Translations under genes and position numbers: made by a program
Assembly: GCA_000310025.1 (NCBI GenBank)
Contig: FN649727.1
Coordinates: forward strand, 6,421,686-6,443,217
Direction: 5' to 3'
Origin: Ectocarpus siliculosus
Lineage: Eukaryota > Sar > Phaeophyceae > Ectocarpales > Ectocarpaceae
Length of the DNA: 21,532 nt
Part shown: in pieces, positions 1 through 10,038 of the stretch
Layout: each line of letters opens with the position of its first letter
Position numbering within the stretch: the stretch's first letter is position 1
The notes under the pieces: generated by a model
The model's database searches: none
Seen by the model: only the letters and a program-made list of their open reading frames with translations
Told to the model about the DNA's origin: nothing

Positions 1-11
1 GGGGGGGGGGG
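1..11. repeat. poly-G run at window edge
   Basis: Eleven G in a row, with another eight-G run about 14 bases later. It belongs to a set of long G runs, all on this strand, found at 1548-1564, 3878-3895, 10218-10237, 10353-10366 and 21465-21488. It may be a real homopolymer or an assembly edge artefact. Confidence 0.8.
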
Positions 12-84
12 AGGACACTTCAGGGGGGGGCGGACTGCGTAGTTTACGGTACAGTTGTGGCCCGCGAATAACAAACGTTCGGGT

Positions 85-375
85 GTGTTCTGTAGGGTAC
101 CCACAGAAGGTACCGGCGGTATTTTTCCGGGTATTTACCCTACAGAACGTTACAGACGAGTTCTGTGGTACTTCCGCTACCCTACTGGATACTTCTGTGA
201 GATCTGTGGCACTTCCAATACCCTACAGAAAACGCCTATGAGTTCTGTGACGCTCCAATACCCTACAGAAAACCTCTGTACACAGTTGTTAACCTACCCG
301 CTACGTCCTGTGAGATCTGTACGACCTTCGCACAACCATACCCTACCTACCGGGCTACGTCTGTACGCTCTATGT
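85..375. repeat. TTCTGT/ACAGAA degenerate array, left copy
   Basis: This is a degenerate array in which the hexamer TTCTGT and its reverse complement ACAGAA alternate, for example TTCTGT-N9-ACAGAA at 88-108. Recurrent blocks include 'caataccctacagaaaac', 'gagttctgtgac', 'aacctacccg' and 'tctgtacgacctt'. The same blocks occur in the same order and orientation at 1884-2450, so the two arrays are direct copies on either side of a hAT relic. An open frame runs through the array because the ~42-bp unit is a multiple of three. I do not consider it coding. Confidence 0.8.
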
Positions 376-477
376 TCTGAGTCAGGCCCACCAACCAAAC
401 TTGAAGCGCACCTTGTCAATTTGCAGAAAAAGAACAAGTACAAATCACGTGGGTTCTCGCACACAAGTCATCATGGT

Positions 478-525
478 GAGCATGCACCACACACATCCAC
501 CACACACATACACATCATTGTGAAC
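478..525. repeat. CA-rich low-complexity stretch
   Basis: Imperfect CA/CCA-rich sequence (catgcaccacacacatcc and similar) between the left repeat array and the transposase relic. No gene is supported here. Confidence 0.5.
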
Positions 526-563
526 AACCACGACGCATCTGTATGGCTGTGGAGGAGAGGGAC

Positions 564-1540
564 ATGAGCTCTCTAACTCTACCATCACCGGGGACCCTCC
601 GAGCGGATCATCGATCGCTGCGGGAGGAGTCAAAACGCGGGCAGATGCAGCAGCAGCAGCAGCAGCAGCAGCAACACCAGAACGCGAGGGAGCGGTAGAG
701 ATAGTTGACGCGGGAGGCGGTGATGCAGGCGTGCCCGTAATCGCACCCGCAGCCGTCTACAACAAGAACGGGGAGCCGCATGCCGTGGACGCGGCTGTGG
801 TGAAGGCAGTCGATGACTTCACGGTGCCAGCAGGCTTTGTGAGGAAAGGGTCCCGCGAGAAGTCGTACATGCATTCGCTACGAGTGTACATCGAGGCGTC
901 GAGCAGCGACAAGCACCAGTTTTTCTGCATGGCCGACTCCTTGTGCCGCCGCAAGAACAAGATGATCCCCTGCAAAGGCGGCGACCGCAGCAACGTCAAC
1001 TCGCACCTCAAGAATGGGCACGGAGTGCAGGGGGTGGGTGGCGTTGTGAAGGACGGGAAGAGAAAGGCAGCGAAGCAGAGCATCGCGGCAAACTTCGCGG
1101 CGAGCAAGAACTCGGGTGTTGGGATGGACAGGTGTGTGCGTCAGGTTTCTCTGCTTGTTGTGTGTGTACATGTAGGCATGTGTGACTGCTGTACTGCAGT
1201 AGTACTCCGTGAGGAAACCTTACCTGCGCGAACCACGTAACCAACTGACTGATGTTGGTATCTCACGCTTGTCCCGTTCTCCCCTTTGCAATGCTGTGCC
1301 GATACGGTACATTGTATTGTATTTCTGTTTCTATTTCGTTCCCTTTGGCAGAGTCCGTCAGCTCCTGGCTGTGAAGATGGTCGTGGAAAAGTTTTTGCCC
1401 TTCAGCTTTTTCTCATCTGCCACAACTTGGCGGGATCTCAGGGGGTTGCTCATTGCCCAAGACACACCTTTTCCGGCGCTCTCTTCTCGGCGCGTCAAGC
1501 ACATCCTTGTGGAGTTACCAGGGCGAACAACCGGATGCAG
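564..1540 (+). pseudogene. hAT-like transposase N-terminal relic (BED-like zinc finger), two exons
   Basis: Exon 1 is open to 1131 and exon 2 runs from 1352 to about 1540. The donor is CAG|GTGTGT and the acceptor GGCAG|A; phase 2 joins phase 1 and gives ...GMD-R-VRQLLAVKMVVEKFLPF. Exon 1 carries a poly-Ala tract encoded by (CAG)8, then a Cys/His cluster (FFCMADSLC, IPCKGGDRSNVNSHLKNGHG) that fits a BED-type DNA-binding finger. It is followed by a basic, Ala/Ser-rich tail. Exon 2 resembles the region after the finger in algal hAT-type transposases. The likely Met at 564 is one base out of frame with the poly-Ala frame (break near 588-593). The 3' part, with the catalytic and dimerisation regions, is absent, and the reading ends at a 17-G run. 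I see a dead or misassembled element. Family assignment is from pattern memory and no search was run. Confidence 0.6.
648..673 (+). repeat. (CAG)8 microsatellite
   Basis: Eight CAG units plus CA lie inside transposase exon 1. In the frame continuous with the zinc finger they read as poly-Ala (GCA). In the frame of the upstream ATG at 564 they read as poly-Gln and soon reach a stop, which is one sign of the frame problem in this element. Confidence 0.9.
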
Positions 1541-1547
1541 AGAGACC

Positions 1548-1720
1548 GGGGGGGGGGGGGGGGGTACCCATTCTTTGCTTGGCCGAAATCATTTGACCAT
1601 TGACCCCCCCCCCCTTTCAAAACGGACCCCTGTTCCTACCCCTACTAAAAACCCCCCCAACTTTTGGGAGCCCTTTACTTTTCTGCCCCAAACTCCATAA
1701 AAATTTTTTGCACATCTTAT
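1548..1720. other. Poly-G run followed by homopolymer-rich, low-quality-looking sequence
   Basis: A run of 17 G (1548-1564) ends the transposase reading. About 40 bases on there is an 11-C run (1604-1614). The next ~100 bases are unusually rich in runs of C, T and A, such as 'aaaaacccccccaac' and 'aaaaattttttgc'. The texture differs from the neighbours and resembles poorly resolved read-end sequence. No gene is supported in 1548-1880. Confidence 0.5.
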
Positions 1721-1841
1721 CCCCGTCCTCTAGGGCCTCTTGTGCCCACCATCTATCCCCAATTATCGCGATCGTTTTTTCGCTGTTGTCTAATTTACCA
1801 AACTTGTCCATGTCACACCCGGGGGGGGTGGTATATACCTG

Positions 1842-1880
1842 GGGTATTCTCTCATTTGAGCAACATGCTTAAATACCCCC
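1842..1880. repeat. Short inverted repeat GGGGTATT...AATACCCC
   Basis: Eight-base arms (ggggtatt and aatacccc) are separated by about 23 bases, directly in front of the right-hand TTCTGT/ACAGAA array. It could be a structural boundary of the array or a mobile-element end. No function can be read from it. Confidence 0.45.
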
Positions 1881-1883
1881 TAT

Positions 1884-2450
1884 TTTCTGTTCTGTGACAC
1901 TTGCAATACCCTACAGAACGTTACAGACGAGTTATGTCACACTTGCAATACCCTACAGAAAGCGTCTGTGAGTTCTGTCACACTTGAAAACCCTACGGAC
2001 ACTTCTGTGACGTCTGTGATGCTACAATACCCTACAGAAAATGTGACTTCGGCGACGCTCCAATACCTTACAGAAAACTTCTGTGAGAATTTGATAACCT
2101 ACCCGCGAGGTTCTGTGAGTTCTGTACGACCTTGGCACAAACCCGATTTTTTCTGTTGAGTTCTGTGGCACTTGCGTTACAATACCGGATATTTCTGTGA
2201 GATATGTTGCACTTTCAATACCCTACAGAAAACTTCTGCGAGTTCTGTGACACGACAGTACAGTACAGAAAACGTCTGTAGAGATTTGTGAACCTACCCG
2301 AAATGTTCTGTGGGTTCTGTACGACCTTCTCACAAACCCGATTATATCTGTGGAGTCCTGTGACACTTCCAATACCTACCCCATAGTTCTGTGAGTTCTG
2401 TGACAACTTCGGATACCCTAAAGAACGTTACAGACCCTACAGAACATACC
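1884..2450. repeat. TTCTGT/ACAGAA degenerate array, right copy
   Basis: About 15 TTCTGT and 8 ACAGAA hexamers occur here. The block 'tcacacttgcaatacc' recurs at about 1894, 1936 and 1978, giving a 42-bp period. A higher-order block (acagaaaac...aacctacccg...ttctgtacgacctt...cacaaacccgat) occurs at about 2073 and again about 192 bp later. The array has the same orientation as the copy at 85-375. Open frames across it follow from the period and are not taken as genes. Confidence 0.85.
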
Positions 2451-2576
2451 CTTGCAAACGTCAATTTCGGGTCGAGGCTCTAAAGCCTTATTTCTGGAGC
2501 TAACACCAGCATCAAGGAGTAAATTTCTTATGCTGAGTTTATTGCTATTTTGGCTGTCGGATCCTCGTGGTTTTTT

Positions 2577-2828
2577 TTAAATGGCCGTTTCGTATTGCTT
2601 GGCTCTATTGCTGACGAGATGCTGCTCGACGACCTGGCCTTGACCCGCTGTCAGCTCTTTTTGGTCCTTGACATCCCACAACTTCTCCAAGCCTTCGAGC
2701 GCGGCGCTGGAAAGCTGCTCGGCCATCACGAGGCAATCCGGACGAAGCAAAGCTGACAGCTGACCACGCGAAGCGGGTCTACGCCCAGCAGGGGTCGCCG
2801 CAAGTTCACGCTCAATACCAACACCCAC
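2577..2828 (-). pseudogene. Small coding-like relic, unknown family
   Basis: Read on the minus strand, this stretch is open for 83 codons and ends in TAA. It has balanced, protein-like composition: QLSALLRPDCLVMAEQLSS, then an amphipathic helix-like segment rich in Glu, Lys and Gln (LEKLWDVKDQKELTAG), then VVEQHLVSNRAKQYETAI. There is no ATG at the 5' end: a TGA lies just upstream and the first Met is about a third of the way in. It is therefore more likely one exon or a remnant than a complete small gene. No domain is recognised and no clear splice sites could be assigned. Confidence 0.3.
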
Positions 2829-2829
2829 C

Positions 2830-4919
2830 CCAAGTCAACACAAAATACAGTTGGCCGGGGGCGTGTGTAGGTCAGAGTGCGATTGTGTTTCTTACGAGGC
2901 ACAATGAGCTCCAGTCCCCTAGTTTCTTTCATGCCTCTGTGGGCGTGTCTTTTCTTATTCGAATGTTTCTTATCTTTGCATCCGTTTTGAGTTGTGTTTC
3001 TTGGTCACTTCTTAATTTTTATGAAAAGTTCAGGGTTTTTTTCTTCACAAAAGATTCTTAACGGCGGGGCCCAACTGTACTCCGTTCGTGTTTGGGGGAT
3101 TGGTCGAGAGTGGGCCCGCTCTCGGGTCTCTATTTCAGCCCTCCCGGTCTCCTCCATCGTACGGAACCACTAGCCTGTTTGGGTGGTGTTTAGTTTTTGT
3201 TTGTTTTGCTCTGTTTTTTTTCGCTGTGTGCTTCATCGATCCGTGACGCTTCGTTTGCCTCGGGCCATCAACACTCGGCTAACAACACCCAACGCACTCC
3301 GCGTGTTTCATATCGAAGGTGGAGAAACCAAATTCCTCAGGATGCCTACGGAACGCAGCAGATACAACTTCAGACATAAAGTGGACAGCTACTCTAGGAG
3401 AGGGATCGGGCTGTTGCTGTAGGTAGCTGCTGCTCGTGATCTGCATGTTGTTGAGAACTCCCTGACCTGATGTGCCTTCGTGTCGTTTCTATAAACTGTG
3501 CCGCTTGCCCCACCATATGACTGCAATCTGTACTCGAACGTACCGCGAATTTCTTCGCTTGCACAACATGCACCTGTGCCGGCGCGCCTGCGTGTGCGCA
3601 TCGATTTGTCGCGTCCTGCCTCTGCGCCGCCGACTAACTTTCACAGCATCAACATTTTCAAAATGTTGGGATCGAGTCTCTATTGTAGTCCACCTGGCTG
3701 GCCACATCTACGGATCTGAAGTTTTGATTGATGTGAGAGTCTGCTGTGTGCTCTGTCGAACGGTGCACATCGACTCAGCTGACAAGACCCGTCTTACTTC
3801 ATCGAACAGATTAGGACCCGGTTGGTTGAAGTGGACGGTATGCGGGGTCGCATAGCTGTATGCATACTTGGGATCCAGGGGGGGGGGGGGGGGGGTCAGG
3901 CACATGCCAGCTTCACGTGATGCTTGAGTTGGATCAGCACTAAGCACCAAGAGTGCGTTTGAAACGTTTGGTGCGCAGCATCCGCTGTGAGCATTTTGTT
4001 CGCTCCCAAAACAGTAGGCCTCGATTCGTGGCGCGTCATTTTCTTGTACTGGTGCAAAGGCCACGGCGTGAGGCTCCGGGGCGTCGATTCCAAATGTAAC
4101 CAGATTTCACCGAATCCGGCCAAACCATGGCTCGTGTGGACCACACCGTCGAAAGCGTGCCCACGGCTACAGGAAGTGGGACGGACGCTACACACGATAT
4201 CAGTAGGCCCTCCAAGCGGCTTGCGCTGTTTGCTTGCTAGGGGCGAGCTATATGATCTCCAAACTTCCGGTTGATTTCTTAACGATAGCGCTGTTGGCCG
4301 TCGTTGACGTGGGGTTCGTTCTCTTCTTGTCGCAACAAGGTCGCGAGGAGGGACAAGTGTCTCTCGAGAGTGAAAGGTTACGTCAAGGGTGTATCGTGCG
4401 ACGCCAGAACGGGAAGCGAAGTTTGCCCTCGAGATACAGTGGGGTAGGAGTGATCCTCCACCACTTGTGGCTACAGGCGCTCCTCACAGGCAACGGCCAC
4501 AAGATGTAGTCTTATCAAAAGTGCCCGATTAAGAGGCACACTTCCAGGACAGATATAAGGACGGAAGTGACAGCAGCGGGAGCTGGGCGAGGGCGAGCCC
4601 TCTCGCATCATGTCCCAGATGCAAGGAACCGACAAAGTGCCGAGGACCCCACATGGAAGGCGCCTCGCTCGGTGCACTCTGTACACACTGGCTTGTGACT
4701 CGGAGCAGTGGTACAGATTCGCTGATCGCGGTGCGGATCTTCGCGCAATCTCTCTTTCATTGTTGTGTTTGTCGTTTTTGGCTCTGTTTTGTCCGTTTGC
4801 GACGGCTTACCTCTTCCTCAGTGGTACTTTGCCGAGATGGTGATCTTTGGAAGGATATCAGGAAACTAATACCCAGCCTCCCAGTGTTATTTGTCTCGAT
4901 GTTCTTTTTCGTACACCGG
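2830..4919. other. Intergenic stretch without a supported gene
   Basis: About 2.1 kb with only short, overlapping open frames on both strands and no protein pattern I recognise. It contains an 18-G run (3878-3895) and a near-palindrome, gagagtgggcccgctctc, near 3106-3123. A minus-strand stretch around 3930-4195 has slightly protein-like composition in two competing frames, but it is interrupted and I do not call it. Confidence 0.55.
3878..3895 (+). repeat. 18-G homopolymer
   Basis: Eighteen consecutive G in intergenic sequence, followed by TCAGG. Other G runs of similar length in this window sit next to an assembly gap or at the break in the transposase relic. The assembly around this run is therefore less certain. 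Confidence 0.9.
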
Positions 4920-5190
4920 TGGGGCGCCCACAGAAGGGGTCGACCTCCCCGCGATTAGCCCCCGATACTACTTGGCTTGAGTGTGCCGGTCGAGCCGCGA
5001 TACGGAGAAGCGGATTACTCAGCCTTCAGGGAGTGATCACGAACGGGACTTGGGGAGTGTGCAGGTCTAGCGTGCGACCAAACAGACGGCTGGCTGCTAC
5101 CACGGAAATGTGTGGAGGGGAATTAATCGGGGCCTCGCCGATTTGGCCTGTAAAAAACAGTCTCGATTTTATCTAATATAATTGCCGCAT
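4920..5190 (-). repeat. Diverged tandem repeat, unit 1 (SINE-like)
   Basis: This unit starts with tggggcgcccacagaagg and recurs 271 bp downstream. Matching landmarks in order are 'ccccgcgat(t/g)agcccc', 'tactacttggctt', 'gtgatcac' or 'atgatcac', 'gaccaaac', and 'ggggaatcaatcggg' with one change. The pol III B-box equivalent in this copy (4936-4945, minus strand) is shorter by one base and probably dead. No coding signal. Confidence 0.6.
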
Positions 5191-5475
5191 TGGGGCGCCC
5201 GCAGAAGGTGTCGAACCCCCCGCGATGAGCCCCCGAATACTACTTGGCTTCAGTACAGTATGCTTTCGAGCCGTGACACGGAGAATTGGACTGCTCACCG
5301 AATCACCCATTTCGTCGCCCACAGAGAATGATCACTAACCACACTTGATCCGACCAAACTACAAGACCTCCGCTACAGTTCCCCCCCCCATCACAGCAGC
5401 TAATTCAGTGCAGGGGAATCAATCGGGCTGCTACCGTCTGCTGTTGCTGGACTGGCCAAGCGCACCAGAATGTGT
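5191..5475 (-). repeat. Diverged tandem repeat, unit 2, with tRNA-like head (candidate SINE)
   Basis: Second copy of the ~271-bp unit. On the minus strand, 5320 to 5192 reads as a tRNA-like head. A 7-base 5' stem GGGCGAC faces GGCGCCC at the 3' end (6 of 7 pairs). An A-box-like TGGGTGATTCGG lies at 5309-5298 and a B-box GGTTCGACACC at 5217-5207. The head is ~129 nt, too long for a plain tRNA unless it has a long arm or intron, and the anticodon arm is unclear. A tRNA-derived SINE is the better reading. It is inferred from box motifs only. Confidence 0.4.
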
Positions 5476-6287
5476 CGAGAGGCACCTCCGATTCGACGCC
5501 CACAGAGCGATCCGGGGTGTGACATCTTCACCCACAGCAGTCACTATGAGCATCAGGTTATACATGCCGTGGTTTGTTTCGTCTGGAATAGAGCATGCGG
5601 GCTTGTAGGGCTGTCTGACTAGCTCAGCTAGTGCCCACAGAGGGCGGGGGCTTTTGACGGCGAAGTTTCTTTGTTCGTGTTTGCTGACTGCGGATCCTTG
5701 ACGTACAGGGGGATTGAGGTTTCTGACCCCTACACCGAGAGTGAAGTATCGATTGGCTTCGTTGCTTTTGCTTAACCCTCGAGAAGGTTCTCGCAGCTAC
5801 AGGCAGGTTCTTTTCTCATCGCCAACCGTGCACTCGGCGGCGTGAACTTTTCGAAAAATAAGCTCGTTGTTGCGACCCTTAAAGTGCGAGACAAATAACA
5901 ATGCTCCCCATGAGAGACGCGGGACGCCGTTGAATTTCAGGACGCGCCCGCAAGCAAGAAGCGTAAGATATGGGTTGCGTCAATTTCCTATTTTTCGACC
6001 GAACCGCCAGCCTATCTTGCTGATTTTCTTCGCAGTGTCCTTTTTTTTTTTTCATCAACATGACCCAACGAATCCATCTCTATTTATGGGGCGTTGAAGG
6101 ATAGAATATACCTGTGTTCTTGTAATGCATCGTTTCTGCCGTCCACGTCGTGCTTCTCCCGATCGAGGTGGTGGGGAGTACCATCACGGCCGCTCACGTA
6201 TGAGAACCATGACGCGCGCGTGGCCACTCAAGGCCACTTCTAAGGGGGGACCGCTTAGAACACAGACACCCACCTACACACCAAAAA
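5476..6287. other. Intergenic stretch without a supported gene
   Basis: No reading frame here has a recognisable protein pattern. The motif 'gcccacagag' seen in the tandem units recurs near 5500 and 5635, suggesting further decayed copies. An 11-A run at 6283-6293 leads into the 27-bp tandem duplication. Confidence 0.5.
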
Positions 6288-6341
6288 AAAAAACAATTAC
6301 ACAACCACACGAGGAAAAAACAATTACACACCCACACGAGG
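6288..6341. repeat. 27-bp tandem duplication
   Basis: Two adjacent copies of an A6-caattacaca...ccacacgagg unit (6288-6314 and 6315-6341) differ by one base. This is a simple recent slippage or duplication product with no coding signal. Confidence 0.85.
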
Positions 6342-6626
6342 GCAGGGGTGGGCGCTGGACTTACTTGCGTGCGCATTCTGTACAACAGAATCAGACTGGT
6401 ACTGTATGTGGCGGCAGCCGTCGAAAGTCGAAAGTGTGGCGGCGTCAGCCGTCGAAACCCTTGAACTACTGCTGTACGTAAGATGTCCGCCAGGAAAAAA
6501 CAAGTCAAGGATGAAGATGAACGACCTCACACGCAGCGCCAGCTCGAGCTCCTGCTGCTCATTCCCCTATTGTTTGATCTGAGGGTTGCTACTATTTCCA
6601 AGCAAGACGGCAACACGTGCACGTAC

Positions 6627-6985
6627 CTGAAAGTGAAACCGCGGCGGCGGCTGGCTTCAACAGCAGGAGCTTTTCGTCCCGGAGCTGCTTCTTGCTCTCC
6701 CGGGGATGCTCCAGCTGCTTCGAGAGGAACTTGCGGTCAGTGATGCCGAGATACGCAGGTCCTCCAGAGAGAGCAGCCGACAGCCTCGATCTTCGCCTCC
6801 ACCGCCTTGATGTCCTTCTCTACGGCCTCGATCTTGGCTTGCGTCGCCGCGATGACAAATGGCGGTTGCGTAGCCGGCGCAATGCTGCCGATCCCGTCCC
6901 CATCGCCGTGCATTCTAACCTCGTGACCGGTCATACCCATAGCCGAGTTGTGCGAGAGGCTCCACCTCACACGACCCCACCGCAA
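6627..6985 (-). pseudogene. Coiled-coil protein fragment with frameshift and intact splice donor
   Basis: On the minus strand there is a heptad-like stretch, IEAVEKDIKAVEAKIEAV, then GGPAYLGITDRKFLSKQLEH and an Arg/Lys/Glu-rich helix ending KQLRDEKLLLLK. This alternating Glu/Lys/Ala pattern followed by YLGITDR and LR-(E/D)-K-(E/L)-LLLL is a pattern I associate with a repeated algal gene family of unknown function. The two halves are in different frames: one base is gained or lost between about 6766 and 6782. The fragment ends at CAG|GTACGT (donor at 6626-6621), so it looks like one exon of a formerly spliced gene. No other exon was located. Function unknown. Confidence 0.45.
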
Positions 6986-7250
6986 TCAGGTGTTGGGGGG
7001 GGGGTCAAAATATTTGAGTATTCAGACGCGGAGCACCCCTTTTTTTTCTTTTCTTTTGGAATGAAATAGAAACAGAGAGGAGAGGAGACCCAGACAGCTT
7101 GCTAGGGACGGTAGGGAGCAGCAGGCGGGGAAGGAAAAGTTGCCAGAGGCAGGAGTCGTCACAAACCTTGGAGGCGGAGACGGGGGCGAAAGAAAGGGGC
7201 AAAGGAAGAACCAAGTAGACGGCCTACCTCTTGGTTCCGGAGAGTCAACA

Positions 7251-7277
7251 ATGGCGGCAACACGACCGCCGGACGAG
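7251..7277 (+). CDS. Candidate first coding exon (MAATRPPDE) of the modular EF-hand-like gene
   Basis: CAACAATGGCG is a good eukaryotic start context, after about 180 bases of purine-rich leader. Nine codons (MAATRPPDE) then meet GAG|GTAAGC, a near-ideal donor in phase 0. The first well-supported exon of the large gene begins at 10046, also in phase 0, so direct joining gives MAATRPPDE-AVVFLFRF. Module 2 begins with the comparable MEDNVAFQF. This is inference only: the intron would be ~2.77 kb, far longer than the others here, and undetected exons could lie between. The alternative is a start at the ATG at 10040. Confidence 0.35.
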
Positions 7278-9224
7278 GTAAGCGTTGAGAGGAGGGACAC
7301 CTACATATAATGTCGTAAGTCATAATACCTTGGTCCCTTCTGTCGGCGTCGCGTCATGAAGGGGCTCACCTCCAAATCCGTTGGTCTTCGAGAAGACGCT
7401 TGGTTTCACAAGAGCATCGCACAGGGCTGACGCCAAACTCGGACACACTTACTTTCCTCTGGCCGTTCTCAACAACACCTAACGGCGGTGGTGGTACGTT
7501 GATTCTTCTGGGGAGCGCAAAAAATCACCCAAAAAAATAGCTAAAATTTGGGACGACGGATGACCAGAGCAGCAGCAAACTGTCAACGGCTCCCCGTGAA
7601 AAGGACTCCTCCTAGAAATGTCGCGCAGACCGCCCTTGCTTCCCTCTCCCGGCGAGACGTCTAGCAAGGTTGGTGTAACGGTTGCACTAGGTTGCGCTGG
7701 CTGCTTGAGGACATGGGGGATTTATTATCGCCAAGGCGGGTCTAGACAAATTTGAGACACCAGTTCTTGTCCGTTATTTGCTTCCCGCCGTCAGCCTTGT
7801 TGCTGCACCCAAGCGACCAAAAGTACGGTTGGATATGGTGGTGGAACGGTCTGACTTGTTACTGCATGCCTCGCCCCCCGTGTTGCTTCGGGCGGGCGGG
7901 CGGCAGGCAGCAGCGTGCGCGACGCACCGCCGCCACCGCCGCAGCCGTACGATGCAAAGAGGCCGAACATCCACCTATTATTCTCTGTGGCCCATAAAAG
8001 GAAAGTTCCAAGTTCTGAAAAAAGTCAAAAAAAATGTTTTCTCATTCCCACGAGCGCAGGGATTTTGTTCCTCGCCTTCGTGTTGTTGCGAGGGGGGCAA
8101 GGCAGCAGGACAGCCATCGAAGTATCGACAGCACGCCTTCTTTCTGCACCTTGGCGAGGGTAAGAATTCCAACGTACGTGCACACGTTCAACTCCATGCA
8201 TACAAGCGCGCGGGGGACCTGTGCTCTGGCACGAGAGTGACTGCCCGTTCGTTCCGGACCAACTGCTGCTGTATGACCCATCCGTCTCCGTCTCCCGGGG
8301 ACCCTTCCAGCACGTTAGCACCTATGACAGCAGCAATGTCATCCCCATGGCGTTTGTGTACGGTCCAGAGCAACACAGCCGCGATGCTCTGCATCGTTCC
8401 AGAGTTGTGGTTGGGATCCCTCTTGCCAGATCGATCCATCGAACGCATGCACGCGTGCATCCGCCCGCGCCTCAACGAACAAAACAACACACAAAGGTGC
8501 ATGAATAATCCCATCTCTGCGCAAGCGGCGGGGCGCGTGGTCGCAGTGGCATCACCACACGGCAAGGTGTGATATCCGCCTCCACATGTGCGGCTGCGGC
8601 ATCATCAGCGCTTCGGTGCTTCAGCAGCAGCTGTGCCATGTGCTTTCCTTCCGAAGGCGATAGAACGAGTAGTGTTTACACATTGCAACGCCGGTCTTTC
8701 GGTGTTCTAGTATATTTTACTATCAACCGTGGACCGTGAACGGGTGTTGGCGCCAAGCTCCGCGTTTTTTAAGGTCTGCCGTTGTTCAAGGTCTCCATAA
8801 AGTTGATGGTATTCCTGTGCATACAACTACATACGGCAGTGCTACATAAAGGCATTGTAGTGTTGTGTAGTGGTGCTGTAGGCGTACGTATGCATGCGCA
8901 GGAACAAACTGATTGATAGCAATTTTTACTTTGGAAAATAAAGACGATGGTGCAAACGCGGGCACACCGACCAAAAGAGAGCAAAAACGCTGCCGCGCTT
9001 TTTTGAGCTTGATTATACTTGTAGGGAGAAGGGGAATCACACCGCAATTTTGTCGGCGTTGAAACCAAGGGCAAACTGGAGAAAACCGCCACAAACACAC
9101 ACACCCAACCCGTTCCTGTGACTTTTGCACCAGCTCTTCTGCACCCCACATGCAAAAAAAAAAAACTTGCCCCTGCCGACACTACGGCTGTGTGTCGGAG
9201 TCTGTTACAGTAGGTGGTCTGCGA

Positions 9225-9260
9225 CGGTGTTCTTGTTGCATGCGGTGTTCTTGTTGCATG
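9225..9260. repeat. 18-bp tandem duplication
   Basis: Two perfect adjacent copies of cggtgttcttgttgcatg (9225-9242 and 9243-9260), in noncoding sequence. Confidence 0.9.
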
Positions 9261-10014
9261 CTATCCATAACTGTGGGTGCTTGTCCTCACACCGAGCTCC
9301 TGGTCCCCCCGGTCTTGAGGGTCTGCTTGGCTTCCTGCCGGCCTGCTGCGCGCGCGTCGGCCTGTACGTAGTCGGCAGTGGTCGTGTTTCGCGACGGATC
9401 ATTTTTGTGCCGAACACTTCGCACCGCCTTTTTAAGGCTGGCGGGAGCCCCTCCTGTTCTATCTGAGTGGCCGTCCCGCCACCTACAACTCGGAGTACAG
9501 ATGTACCTTCGACGTCATGAGCTACATAGCTTGTGCTCTCCCTTGTGCGTCTTGGCCAAGAGTCTAGCGGGATTCATTTCGTTTTCAGCTTGCCCTGGTG
9601 CAGGCAACAGGCAACGGCCCTGGGGAGGGGGTTGGTGTAACACTGCTGTGCTTGTAGCGGCGGTTAACGCTTGAGAATTGCTTCGCTGATGCGCGGAAAA
9701 TGTTACCATGTTGTGGTCTTCACCTCGAAAAACCGTTCCCGGTCTGTGTTCAGACAGTGAACTGGCCGTTACATTTATGGTCTGTGAACTGAAGGAAGGA
9801 ACTGCATTGGTTGCGGCTACCCTTTTGTGTACTGCACATACGTGCCAACGTAATGTCTAGCCAATCCGGCCAAACAGAAGCGAACATGTCATGAGATGCT
9901 CGGTCTTGCAGGGGCTCGGTAAATGCCGGTCTGTGGTTGACAATCCCGGGAACACCCGGCTCTGCTGTGCGCCGCTGCAAACCCAAACCACAAAACCATC
10001 GCTTTTAACAATTA

Positions 10015-10038
10015 CTGCTGCTGCTGCTGCTGCTGCTG
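10015..10038 (+). repeat. (CTG)8 microsatellite at a splice acceptor
   Basis: Eight CTG units run directly into catgcag|GCG, the proposed acceptor of the first strong exon. The tract stands where a polypyrimidine tract is expected. If instead the gene starts at the ATG at 10040, the tract is in the 5' leader. Confidence 0.85.

Noticed and set aside
55-567. A 170-codon + strand open frame with repeated SVTLQYPTEN-like peptides
   Set aside because: It simply follows the ~42-bp repeat, whose length is a multiple of three. It has no proper start or domain and ends in CA-rich DNA.
608-874. Minus-strand open frame with a poly-Cys run
   Set aside because: The Cys run is the antisense of the (CAG)8 repeat; the frame is a shadow of the transposase exon.
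3896-4195. Minus-strand stretch with slightly protein-like wording in two frames
   Set aside because: The two frames compete and are interrupted, and no family pattern was recognised; too weak to call.
7778-8572. Longest single open frame in the window (264 codons, +)
   Set aside because: Composition is random-looking, with Cys/His/Arg scatter. Competing frames on both strands are nearly as open, and no domain or splice pattern was seen.
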